From Galdieria partita (lineage: Eukaryota; Rhodophyta; Bangiophyceae; Galdieriales; Galdieriaceae), in contig BQMJ01000002.1 of assembly GCA_025991245.1 (NCBI GenBank), positions 299,175 through 363,174 on the forward strand: 64,000 nucleotides of DNA, in the 5' to 3' direction. Position numbers and translations under genes: made by a program. How positions within the stretch are numbered: the stretch's first letter is position 1; each line of letters begins with the position of its first letter. The notes beneath the pieces were generated by a model that worked only from the letters and a program-made list of their open reading frames with translations, did not search any database and had not been told where the DNA came from. Positions 11,919 through 22,978 of the stretch are shown here, piece after piece.

Positions 11919-12182
11919 GGCTCTGATAAATTCGTGTGACCCAGAGGAACAACAACAAGAAAGACACAATCTTACAAGGGGAGGTGGTACATTTGGCCGC
12001 TTAATAATGATCCTTTCATTTCTACGTAGGTTGGATTTGTCCCTCATTTGGATGGGGGAGATACAAATGGATTATCTTCCTCGGGCCAATCATTATCTTT
12101 GAAGAAATTCCATTCCGATGATCTCGATAGAAGATTTATATAGTGCGTTGCAATTGATTTTTCTATTTTCATACATACACCA
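11919..12182. promoter_or_regulatory. Shared divergent promoter of amino-acid permease and sugar transporter
   Basis: 264 bp separate the two divergent ATGs. A TATA-like TTTATATAG lies near 12134-12142, about 45 bp upstream of the sugar transporter start. Any regulation shared by the pair would have to reside here. That the two genes begin with the same N-terminal coding motif in inverted orientation around this spacer suggests the segment is the axis of an inverted duplication (inference). Confidence 0.4.
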
Positions 12183-13875
12183 ATGCAAGTACATCATCCT
12201 GACACGGAAGAAGTTGTAAAATCTCCTAGAAGGTCTGCATGGAAATTGCATCATACTTCTCAAGAGATAGACCAAAGTCCTTCTAAAAAGGAACTGGGCT
12301 ATAAAAAATTTGATTGGAAGGAGGCTGCCGATTATGACGAGGATAAAAGCAAGAAAGACGCCGCGTCTGAGGACCAAGGAACCACATCTTTATTGAAATT
12401 CTTTCTATTTGTAGCATGTGTAGGTTCCAGTATGTTTGGGATGGATCAAGCATTGCTATCTTCCGTAGCTTTATTTGCTCCAGAAGCATTGCATCTATCA
12501 TCCAATGAGTGGTCGTGGATATCCTCGGGAGCTACTTTGGGTGCTACGTTTGGAGCTATTGTGTGAGCTCAATTCTTGAATTCATCTTGGACTAGTCACT
12601 CATGTCTCTATTAGGGCAGTGCCATTCAATTGGCTTGTTGGACGGAAAAAAGTTCTGATGTTATCTTCACTTTTATATATTACTGGAGTAGTTATGGCCA
12701 CTGCTGCAAAGAGCTTTATTGTACTGTTGTTGGGAAGAGTTATTATGGGGATAGGAATGGGTACGGAGGCAATGACCATACCCATTTATATTTCCGAAGT
12801 AGTTCCCAAATCACATCGTGGTGCTCATTTGAATATCTTCAATTCATTATACAACTTGGGGGTTTTGTTTGGTGATGTGGTTGATGCTATATTTATCCAT
12901 GTTCACCCTGGTTCATGGAGATATATGATTGGCTCTGGTGCCATAGGGCCTATTCTTCAACTAGCTTGTGTATTCTTTTTTCCAGAGAGTCCCAGATGGT
13001 TACTTAAAAATGGTAGAAAGGAGGATGCTCAGAAAGCATGGTTAAGTTTTCGACGACCAACTCCCATTTCAGAACAAGAATACAATGAAATGGTAGAACG
13101 AGTAGAAGAAGAAATGCATGAAAATACTTCTTCATGGATCGTATGGAAGGAGATATTTACCAAACCGAGAATTCGCGCTACTTTTATGATAGGTCTTCTC
13201 GTCTCTCTGGCTCAGCAATGGAACGGTGCAACAGCATTGGGATACTATGAACCTACCATCTTCACAGAATTGGGACTAGATACTTTTCAAGCAGTATATG
13301 TTACAGTACCTATCGGCTTCTGGATGTTGTTATGGACGATACCTCCTTATTTTCTACTGGACAAACTGGGAAGAAGAAAAACATTGCTGTTCACCTTTCC
13401 CATATTCATAATCGGTTTGATCATCTCAGGAACAACCATACTACAACACTCTCCAAAGAAGAAAGCTATTGGATTCTTCGTTGGATTAGCTTTGTATTAT
13501 ATCGGATACGAACAAGGAATTTCTCCTCTCGCCTGGGCTTTAAACGGAGAAATCTATGAGCTCCACGTCAGAAATATCGGAATGGCTTGGGGTGCTTCTA
13601 CACTTTTGGGTTCCGCTTTTGTTTCTACTTATACGTTCTCCAGACAAGTGGCAGCTATGAGCTTGCCTGGTGTCTTTGGTTTGTACGCGGCACTATCTAC
13701 CATTTTCTGGATATTGCTGTTTTTCTTTCTGCCCGAAACAGGAAACGTGACTTTGGAAGGCGTACGAGATCGGTTTGAAGGAGGTTTGCTACAAATCGCC
13801 AAACGAAATTGGAAGAGTATTCAACCCCAAAATCACAAGGATGCCAGTCTTACATTGCCTGGGATACAGAGATAA
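12183..13875 (+). CDS. MFS sugar transporter (SP family)
   Basis: Exons 12183-12562 and 12615-13875 (52-nt intron) encode 546 residues. A ~75-residue hydrophilic leader with the motif EEVVKSPRRSAWKLHHT is followed by 12 hydrophobic segments. Signatures: FGMDQALLSS in TM1, LVGRKKVLML, LLLGRVIMGIGMG, FFPESPRWLLKNGRK, LAQQWNGATALGYYEP (TM7), LDKLGRRKTLL and FFLPETGNVTLEGV. It should transport a hexose or related polyol across the plasma membrane; the substrate is not deducible. TM10 carries ISPLAWALNGEIYELHVR, slightly divergent from the usual PWxxxxEIxPxxxR. Paralogue of the transporter at 7152-8767 but only moderately similar. Confidence 0.95.
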
Positions 13876-15700
13876 GACCAGTTCGTCTGCATCAATCAAT
13901 TAGAATCAGTAGTTGCAGTAGAGAGATAGTTAGATGATAGAGTAAAATGAGTATTTGTGCTTTTTGTATCCAAGTTTGTTTTTGGTTTATTACGAATCAA
14001 ATATGAAATCTCGAGTTCTGTCCTTTTCAATAATAGGTAAGAATGAACGAGTACAGTTGTTAATATGAAACAATAGGAACAGAAAAACTAAAGCTCGACG
14101 ACTTTTTGGAGGTAATCTAAACCCTCACAAAATAGTACAAAGGCTCCTTGTATATTTGCATAATAGATATACGTAAATAACCACAAACTTGTCTGAACTA
14201 TTCCTCTCTCAAAAGATGCAAATTTGTCATAAAGATTATTGCTTCACGAAGAAAGTGTGCCAAAAACTCTCAGTAACGACAACTGAAATTCTGTTCACAT
14301 TTTAGAGCAAGGAAGTGAATACTGACCGCAGTCAACTGTTCTGAATACGCAAGACGTTTCAAATTAAATAACAAATAATAATCTAGATACTGCACTAAGA
14401 ATGACCACGAGTTCTCATAAAGAAACAAGGTAAATCTCGAATTTGAAAAGAGATGCCAATAAAAGAAAGAATTCAGCTCACGAACCTTTCAAAAAACAAT
14501 TGAAATTTGAAGCTTCCTTCAATGGATGATTGGTCTGCACAAGCATGTGCAAAAATGTCGGATTTAATCAAAGTTCTAGAATAAACAATCATTTGTTAAA
14601 TTATTTTTGAATTAACGAAGAATCCTAAAATTTAAATTCAGCGCAGCAGATAAATACTTTCAAGTTATTAACGAATTATTTCTAGGAAACATTAAATGTT
14701 GCTTATATTCAGAGTTGTTTTTAAATTTTAAAGTATAGTTGAGACCATTTCAATTCTGAAAATGATAAAATTTTCATTGTCAATTTTTCTAGAGTTAAAA
14801 AGTTAAAGTTGTCTTTAAACTGCTTTGATTTTTGCTATGTCATTCTTTAGACAATGTTCAATCTAATAAAATCATAGCTTTGTTGCTGTATAACACGGCT
14901 GAATAATCTTTTCAAAAATCTTTTAAGTTGTAGGGAATGATTACTGTACAGTTTTTCTAGATATAAGGATGTTATATTCAATCTTTGTTGATTTAAATCA
15001 TACTGTAAAAGAAAGACTCATGACTTGGCTTCAAAAACAATCATTTAAAAATTACCACTTCATGTTATCATCGTAGCTAGTAGTAATTTCATATGCTTGG
15101 CAGAAGATATTCTATTTTCCATACGAGGCACATAGGATATTTTGGTGAGAGCTTTCTCTTTGAGCTATGACTTTCTGAGTTGCTCTACTTTACAAAATGA
15201 GGCTAAGAGGAATCAAGCTCGAGAACTTTCCTGATTTTTGGAACAATGAGTCTTATTGCAAACGATATTATACTCCTCACTACTGAGACAAGAGATTGAA
15301 ACAATCTTTCAAGCCGTTTTCCTCTATCCATGAACTGTACATAGTCCTCTGGAGCCAACTGCTTCTTATAGTTGAAACCTTTGCTTCATATTATAAGGGT
15401 CAATCGACTTTACAACGACAAAGTAGTTTTCGAGTCAATCCCCATTATATGAGCACAACTCTGCAGCAGGTTTCTGAATAAATGAAACGGCCTATATTTT
15501 CAGTATTCATATTTCAACCAAGTACTGGATAAGAAGGCAACACAATTTCTGTGAGTATTTCACAACAAGGAATAGCAATGTTAGTTTCAACTGGAACTTT
15601 CCAATCCATTTCGGTTGTTTGGACTTGGTTTTCGATTTTGGGTTGTTGCAGCACGTCGGACCTCTGAATCCTTTGTTGTTTTTCAAGTTCTTTCGTTGAT
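13876..15700. other. Gene-free AT-rich spacer
   Basis: 1.8 kb between the sugar transporter and exportin-1. I see no conserved coding segment, RNA gene or repeat array. The 61-residue ORF at 15296-15481 shows no conserved motif and is not convincing. The stretch is visibly A+T-rich. Confidence 0.5.
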
Positions 15701-18700
15701 ATGGAGCGGCTGCTTGACTTTAACGTATCCGACGAAGAATTTCTTCCCCTTCTTGAACAAACGGTTTCTTTGCTTTATAATTCAGTAGACTCGTCGGAGG
15801 TGAGGTTCCAACAAAGTTTTGCTGTACATAGTCACTGATCACTTGTTTCTATAAAGAGAAATGCAGCTCAAAGCACATTAACCAAACTCAAAGAACATCC
15901 AGACTCGTGGATTCGTGTCGATAAGATATTAGACCGCTCTAACGACCCCAACGTCAAGTTTTTTGCCCTTCAAATCCTGGAAAACCTAATCAAGTACGCA
16001 TCACACTCCTCTTTTTTTTTTTGATTGAAACGTTGTAAGGTACCGTTGGAAGACACTTCCACGAGAGACTTGTGAAGCTATTCGGAATTATATCGTGAAC
16101 AAAGTGAGTGGTTTTCATGTTTTATCTTTCCCTCGGCTTATCTTTTTATCTAGGTTATAGAACTTTCTAGTAGTGACGAATATCTTTCAAGGGAGAAGGT
16201 GTATATTGGCAAATTGGACCTCATTCTTGTTCAAATTGTAAAGCAGGTAAGCTACCATCCCTTTGTGTTATTCAGAATGTAATGGTGGTTAAAGGAATGG
16301 CCAGCCAATTGGCGCAGCTTTGTGAGTGACATTGTTGGAGCTTCTAAGAGTAGTATATCTCTTTGCGAGAACAATTTATACATTCTTCAGTTGTTATCGG
16401 AAGAAGTTTTTGACTTTTCACGAGGTGAGATGACGCAGAACAAAGTCCTGGAGTTGAAGAATCAGTTCAATTCTGAATTTCTGAGCGTGTATCAACTCTG
16501 TCAGTTAGTTTTTGACCAAGTAAGTATATATTGCTTTAGTTTGTATTGGTTTATTATTTTTTTGTAGGCTGGAGAGCTAGAAAGAAGTCGTCCATCCTTA
16601 ATTAGCACTGCCTTGAAAACATTTGAACGTTTTCTAAGCTGGATTCCTCTTGGTTATGTGTTTGAGACTCAAGTCATTGAAAGTCTGTTGGCATTTTTTG
16701 AGAAAAGTCGTTTTCGTAATGAAGCCTTGAGATGTCTTGTGGAGGTTTGTTTTCTATATTTTGTTGTCCCATTGGAATGATTTTTATTTGTATTAGGTTG
16801 CCACTATTCAGGTGGAAGCCTACCATGATAGGCTTCGTTTCTTATTTATCACATTTATGGAGGAACTTTATAGAATTATTCCTCCCGATACGGTAATTGA
16901 GTTTGAGAATGGGTCATTGTATGATAATACTTTTGTAGGACATTCCTTGTGTAGTGGACAAGACTAGCGAGCTTTCTATGGAGTTTATTACCAATCTTGC
17001 TCTATTCTTTTCAGAATTTTTCAAGTCACATGCACGTCAGTTGGAAGATAATGGTTCTAATGGTGTAAGTAACGATTGGTTTTATATGTTGATAGTGGTT
17101 TACTTGTGTAGCGAGCTCTTCTACTTGGTATGGAATACTTGGTAAAGATAAGTATGGTTCCCGATACGGAAGTTTTCAAGATTTGTTTGGAATGGTGGAG
17201 AAAGCTTGCGTCTGAGCTTTATAATTCTCAAGTTCCTCAGGTAAGAAGAAGAAGAAGAAGAGAATCGTTGAGTATTTTGTTGATTTTTCTTTAGGAGAAA
17301 TGGAGTCCTCTAGTTGTTCATTCCAATAGTGGACAAATAGCGAAAGAGCGACTACAATTTTATGCTCCTATATTATCATCAGTTAGAAGAGTAAGTTGAG
17401 GTTGGAATGGAGAATGACTATACCTATATAATATTAGGTCATGATAAGTCGTATGGCGAAACCTGAAGAAGTTTTGATTGTAGAAGATGAGAATGGAGAG
17501 ATTGTGAGAGAAACTACGAAAGATACAGACACGATAGCCTTGTATATAGCGATGAAGGAAACTATTTGGTGTCTTTGTTTATTTGATCCTGTTGATACGA
17601 TGAATATTATGTTGGAAAAGTTGTCTTTACAATTGAGTGGAACTGAATGGAGTTGGCACAATATCAATACTTTATGTTGGGCCATAGGTTCAAGTAAGTA
17701 TATGAAGTCTTTACATATATCTTTTCAACTGTTGAGATAGTTTCCAATGCACTTTCGGAGCAAGAAGAAAGAAAGTTTCTAGTTACCGTTATCAAAGATT
17801 TATTACATCTTTGTGAAATGAAGCGAGGAAAGGATAATAAAGCGGTGGTAGCCTCCAATATTATGTATGTAGTGGGTCAATATCCTCGGTAAGTCAATGA
17901 CATTATGGAATAAGAGATGTCATATTGTGTCTACTTAGGTTTTTGCAAGCACATTGGAAGTTTCTAAAGACTGTCGTCAACAAGTTGTTTGAATTTATGC
18001 ATGAAACTCATCCTGGTGTACAAGATATGGCTTGTGATACTTTTCGAAAGATTATTCAGGAATGTTATTACGAATTTGTGATTGTTCAGGTAAATAGATA
18101 CTTTTCCTTTCTCATTCACTGAATGTTTCTAGTATGGAGAATCGAAACCTTTTATTATGGAAATTATAGAAAATTTGCAAGATATTATATCGGGTAAGTT
18201 TTGTTGTAGTTTATGAAGCACAATGATATAATTGAGAAAATAGATTTGGAGCCTCATCAAGTACAATCATTTTATCAAGCTGTTTGTCGTATGGTTCCAT
18301 CATTTCCCAATGCAGAGATGAAGAATCAGTTGGTACTTGAGTTGTTTCATTTACCCAATCACAGTTGGGAAAGTATATTATATCAAGCATCGCATGACCA
18401 ACAAGTATTACAACAAAGAGATGTTATGAAAAGATTGGTTTCCATTTTAAGAACCAACTCAGGTGCAGCTACTTATTTGGGTAGTCTGTATATGATTCAA
18501 TTGCGTCGTATCTTTTCCGTAAGTAGTTTATATGCACAGTGCTATTATTTGCTTATGATTGGAAGGAATTGTTGAGTTGTTATTCAGTCTATTCAGAAAT
18601 GATACTTCAAGCTATTGGCAATTTGGGAGTATTTGCGACGAAAACTGCGGATGTTCGATTGATGCGTTCCGTCAAAAAGGAAATCTTAAAGTTATTGGAA

Positions 18701-19915
18701 AGCTTTTTCAGTGCTGTAGATAAAAGTGAACGAAAAGTTGTGGACTCGGAATTTATTCAACCGTTATTGGAACCTATCTTGGGTGATTATTATAGGTAAG
18801 GAGTCTTGTCACTTGATAAGAAAGTGAATAAGGGTTGTTCCTATAGAAATATTCCTGAAGCTAGAGAACCGGAAACTTTATCTTTATTTGCAGTGATAAC
18901 GAGTTATATGGGTGAAATGATTCCCGTTTCTACGGTCCGATACATCTTCAAGTCACTTTTCAACGTTACTTTGGAAATGATCAAGAACAATTTTGAAGTA
19001 AGTGAGTGATTATGGGTAAACTCGTGTCCAACAATGGTTTTCTTTGAAAATAGGACTTTCCCGATTCTCGATACAATTTGTTTCGACTACTTGGAGCTAT
19101 GAATCAATATTCATTTGCATCTTTGTTTCAATTGGATGAGGATCCATCTCTTGCCGAGTCGGAATTTCGGTTGGTGATCAATGCCATTGTAAGTCGTTTT
19201 TCTATATTCATGATATGAATATATGAATGAATGTATATAGCTTTGGGCAGTGAAGCACACGGAAAGGAATATTGCAGAAACTGGTTTACAGACTTTGTTG
19301 GAATTGTTGAAGAATGTAGACTCATCGAGTTATGAAGGATATTTTTATAGAACCTATTTCCAATGGATATTGAATGATATTTTGGTGGTACTTACGGATA
19401 CTTTGCATCGTCCAGGTTTCAAATATCATGTGCAAATCTTATTGCGTTTATTTACCGTTGTCAATGGATACTTAAAGGAGCCCATTTGGACTGAAGAAGA
19501 AGCAACTCAAGCCAGCAGATCAGGATTGGTATTACAGAACAATTATGACTATGTGAATTGGTATTTAAGAGTATTGTTGATGTCTGCCTTTCCCAATATG
19601 AGTCGATCACAGGTATGTCCCTATATGGAATGTTTTTGGGTATATTTATATATATATATATATTGTGTACAGATTGAGAATGTGGTTCAAGGAATGTTGC
19701 AAGCTCAAGATGAGAAAGTATTGAAGAATCATGTACGAGACTTTTTGGTACAGACCAAAGAGTTTAGTAGTGGTGATAATTCGGAGCTGTATGATGATCA
19801 TACCCATGTTCATTCGGAACAATGGCAGTCTTTGGCCAACAACAACGATTCTTCTTCATCGAATAGGAGGGTAAGTAGAGCAGATGAATGGGTTTCAAGT
19901 AGTGATAGTTGTTGA
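15701..19915 (+). CDS. XPO1: Exportin-1 (CRM1/XPO1), nuclear export receptor
   Basis: Twenty exons rebuild a 1087-residue protein (human XPO1 is 1071): 15701-15799, 15857-15993, 16040-16103, 16154-16246, 16295-16519, 16568-16744, 16797-16892, 16939-17064, 17112-17240, 17295-17390, 17438-17693, 17741-17888, 17939-18089, 18133-18193, 18244-18518, 18566-18795, 18847-18997, 19054-19188, 19241-19612, 19673-19915. Introns are 42-60 nt. Diagnostic blocks: [18 protein letters not shown] and [17 protein letters not shown] (N-terminal Ran-binding CRIME domain), LCWAIGSISN, then [20 protein letters not shown] and [19 protein letters not shown] (NES groove), [16 protein letters not shown] and [13 protein letters not shown] near the C-terminus. 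It carries leucine-rich NES cargo out of the nucleus with Ran-GTP. The groove cysteine that reacts with leptomycin B in sensitive species (human Cys528) is conserved in [10 protein letters not shown]. Confidence 0.98.
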
Positions 19916-19975
19916 GGTTCAAACAGCTCAAGTCAATAAAAGTTGAGATTGTCCCCCTCGAGAAAGATTTCTTTC

Positions 19976-21652
19976 ATGGATCAGTCGGTGATTGCTTCTT
20001 TGATTGTTCCAACAGACTCTACACAAGTCATTCTTCTTCAAGCACACCCAAAGAATATCACAACAGATCATAGGCAAGTGACAAGGCCAACTTTTGGTAT
20101 CTTTCTCAAGTCCTTTAGTTTTTATGAACAAGTTGTATTCAAAGAAGAGTCTTTACACGATATTTCTAGAGGTGGCTTTACCAGTGTTTGGTTACCTCCA
20201 CCCAGTAAGAGCGTACAATTGGAAGGATATCTACCTGGTGCTCTATACGATTTGGATTCCTTTTATGGCACTCGAGTAGTATTGGAAAGACTCGTTCAGC
20301 TATTCAAAGAACGTGGGTTGCAAGTATGGATAGATTGGCCACTCAAACGCCGTTGTTTAAGAGAACAAGTAGGTAGTATTGGTTGGTAGAAGAATCGATA
20401 GTGACTTTGTAGGATCCAACTGCACGCAATCATATGTTTGTAACGAAACCTATATGGACAGTAGATTGTTTAAAGTATGCTCCTTTTCCACATAGAACAA
20501 CAACGACGAGTGGATATCCCAAGTTTTGGATGGGTTCTACCAGTTTTCATGGTTTGGACACTACTATTCCTGTGGATTTGAATAATAACAAAGTACGTCA
20601 AGACTTGTTGCAATGGGCTGATTGGTTGGAGAGTCAGTTGAATGTGGATGGAATGGTATGTGATGGAGTACAAATGGAAGATATTCCTTTTCTGTTGGAA
20701 TGGACAAAGCATGAAGAGTCAAGATGGAAAACAATATCTCCCCAACCTATGCTTTCCGTATCTTCCTCTCCTACTTTGGAAGAAGAAGAAGAAGAGAAGA
20801 AAGAATGGAGAGAACCTTTTATTTATTCACCTAAAGCCAAAGACTATTTATCTATTGCACATGTCAAAGTAGAATATAGTCTAGATAGTGATGGTCGTTT
20901 ATCTTATGATCAATCTGGGGCTACAGAACAGTTGGTTGAGTTTATTCAATCGACTCAACGCAACTATGCAGTGATAGATACAGTGAATAGAGCTATATTG
21001 GAAGCTGCAGTTTTATTTCAAGGTAAGATAGGGACATGGGGATAATATATGTATTCTGACTAGGAAAGAGAGTATTGGAGATTGATAGATAAGGAAGCTC
21101 GTGTGGTTGGTTTATTGGGACGCGTGAGTGACCGAGCTATTACAGTATTGAATGTGGTAGATTTGTTAGCCAATATGAATACTCATGAATATATGGATAC
21201 AAGTATGGGTGGTTGGATGATATGTCAAACGCAACGTTGTGATTTTCCTGATGCTCATATACTCAAAGGCTATGCTTATCTATTGACTCATCCTGGAATT
21301 CCTTGTATACATTGGGTAAGAAATAGAGTCGAGTTTTGCTTTGAATGACTTTTTCACTAGGACCACTATTTCGATGATCGATGGAGACAAGGTATTGAAG
21401 AATTGATACAAGTTCGGAAAGGATGTCATATTCATGCTTCTAGTAGAGTATATATTGAAAGGTTGGTATAGAGAGACTCTGAGATATCTATTTATTTATG
21501 AGTGTGTGTATAGTGCTTGTGGTGAATATTATGCAGCTTTTGTGGATAGACAAGTGGCTGTCAAAATAGGCAAAGGTGATTGGCATCCCAATGGACCATT
21601 TTGGAAACTTTGTACTTTTGGTTGGGAATATGCCGTATGGAAACGAGTCTAA
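19976..21652 (+). CDS. Plant-type alpha-amylase (GH13) homologue lacking catalytic residues
   Basis: Five exons (19976-20368, 20413-21022, 21071-21315, 21361-21461, 21514-21652) give 495 residues aligned along the whole plant AMY fold: FTSVWLPPPSKSVQLEGYLP, GALYDLDSFYGT, GYAYLLTHPGIPCIHWDHYF and a C-terminal domain ending FGWEYAVWKRV. The GH13 catalytic set is gone. Region I (DIVINHR in plants) reads DWPLKRRC; region II (WRLD) reads MVCD, keeping the Asp but losing the Arg; region III (AEVWD) reads AHVKV, replacing the acid/base Glu with His; region IV (NHD) reads MNT. It should therefore be non-hydrolytic, perhaps a starch-binding or regulatory pseudoenzyme in cytosolic floridean starch metabolism (inference). 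The acceptor at 21070 was chosen to keep frame. It starts 60 bp after the XPO1 stop. Confidence 0.85.
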
Positions 21653-22013
21653 TTGAATTCTATATATGAGATATATAAATATATATATATGTGAGCAAGG
21701 CATGGGAAAACTATAAAGAGATGTGCATGCAAGAGTTGGAACAAAGTTGAATTCACTTTCTATGAAAACACTGTGAAACTCTCAAAGCATTCTTATTCTA
21801 TTGTCCATCTTCTTGTTCAACAACCTCCTCTTTAGAGAGATGCCTCGATACAAACTTCAACAACTCGGGAAAGATGGCTTGGCATCCATGAAATTCAATT
21901 GAAAGACTCTTGTACACTATTCAATAATTGGAGAAAATGATGTCGATGGATAGTCGGATAGTCTCCAAAGAAACTAGAGATGTTTCAAGGAATGGTTCAA
22001 AAAACATAATCAC
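21653..22013. other. Convergent intergenic spacer
   Basis: 361 bp between the ends of the amylase-like gene and the minus-strand membrane-protein gene. A short TA-repeat tract (about 21660-21690) is present. Nothing else recognisable. Confidence 0.4.
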
Positions 22014-22956
22014 TTACATTCCTAACTGAGGTATATATACTTCAGAAATAAAATGAACCGAATGAAATTGCTTCGACCGAGAAAAAATCAAAAGCTGTGC
22101 TTCCATATGCAAATCAATATCACTAATGAGACAAGTAAATAAGGTATGACTTTCTATATGAAACTTGCCTATAACTACTTCGGAACCAAGCTCTGGTTTG
22201 AATCTTTCGACCACTTTCATCTTCCACTGTCATATACATCAAACAAGAGATAACATTACTAAAACATAAGAATCATTCACAAGAGAAGAAATATACTCCA
22301 AACCTGTTGGGAAAAGAATATCGCAACTCCGAATGACTTCCTTTAGCAATATATATGTTTGAAATTCTAAGTGATTGTAAGCAATCCTGATGTCCAAGTT
22401 ATTACTACCAACCTTCCACTCATCACAGCTACATATGCATATCTGCGTAGACTCAGGTTACGAAGACATGCATGAACAGCTGGAGCTACAAAAGGCCAAA
22501 CTATGAATAACATAGCCATTCGAAAAGCTAATGACTTTCCTAACAAGTCAACCAACAAGTAGACGCAGAATACTCCAAAGGAGGCAATGGTAGCTCTATC
22601 CAAAAGAGCTCGAGGATCCCAACAAAAATAATTGTACTGTTCCCAGGAATACCACGAAGGAATCACACGGATCTAATCAAAAACTGTGAATAGTGATGAA
22701 CAATGTTGCTCAATAAAAACTTTACAACGGCTGCAGGAGTCAAAGGAACCAGAAGAGACTTGACTTTGAAAGAAAGTTTCAACCTCCATCTCCTTCGCAC
22801 TACAAGTCTACACTTTTGAAAACTGTAGAAACTACGTATTGAACAAAATAATAGTTTGCAATCATATTTCAACTTTGTCGAACAACTCAAAGTGTTGAGA
22901 AAGGTGACATGAGGCATCGCAAGTTCTTTTGGGGTTGGTAGATCATCGGGTTTCAT
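22014..22956 (-). CDS. Probable plastid membrane protein of unknown function
   Basis: Four exons (22956-22726, 22672-22413, 22366-22297, 22226-22014) give 257 residues; introns of 53, 46 and 70 nt all follow GT-AG and keep frame. The N-terminus is rich in basic and hydroxylated residues (CRLVVRRRWRLKLSF), resembling a plastid or mitochondrial transit peptide. Two hydrophobic segments follow: DRATIASFGVFCVYLLVDLL and MAMLFIVWPFVAPAVHA. The C-terminal part (ERFKPELGSEVVIGKFHIE) looks soluble and beta-rich. I do not recognise the family with confidence; the layout resembles conserved photosynthetic-lineage proteins of unknown function. It is head-to-head with CSN4, with only 22 bp between start codons. 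Confidence 0.65.
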
Positions 22957-22978
22957 TGTGCGGTTGGTGACAACAACT

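Noticed and set aside
11919-12047. Longer start for the amino-acid permease (ATG near 12047)
   Set aside because: The extension is Cys/Arg-rich and unlike a leader; ATG 11918 matches the paired transporter's N-terminus.
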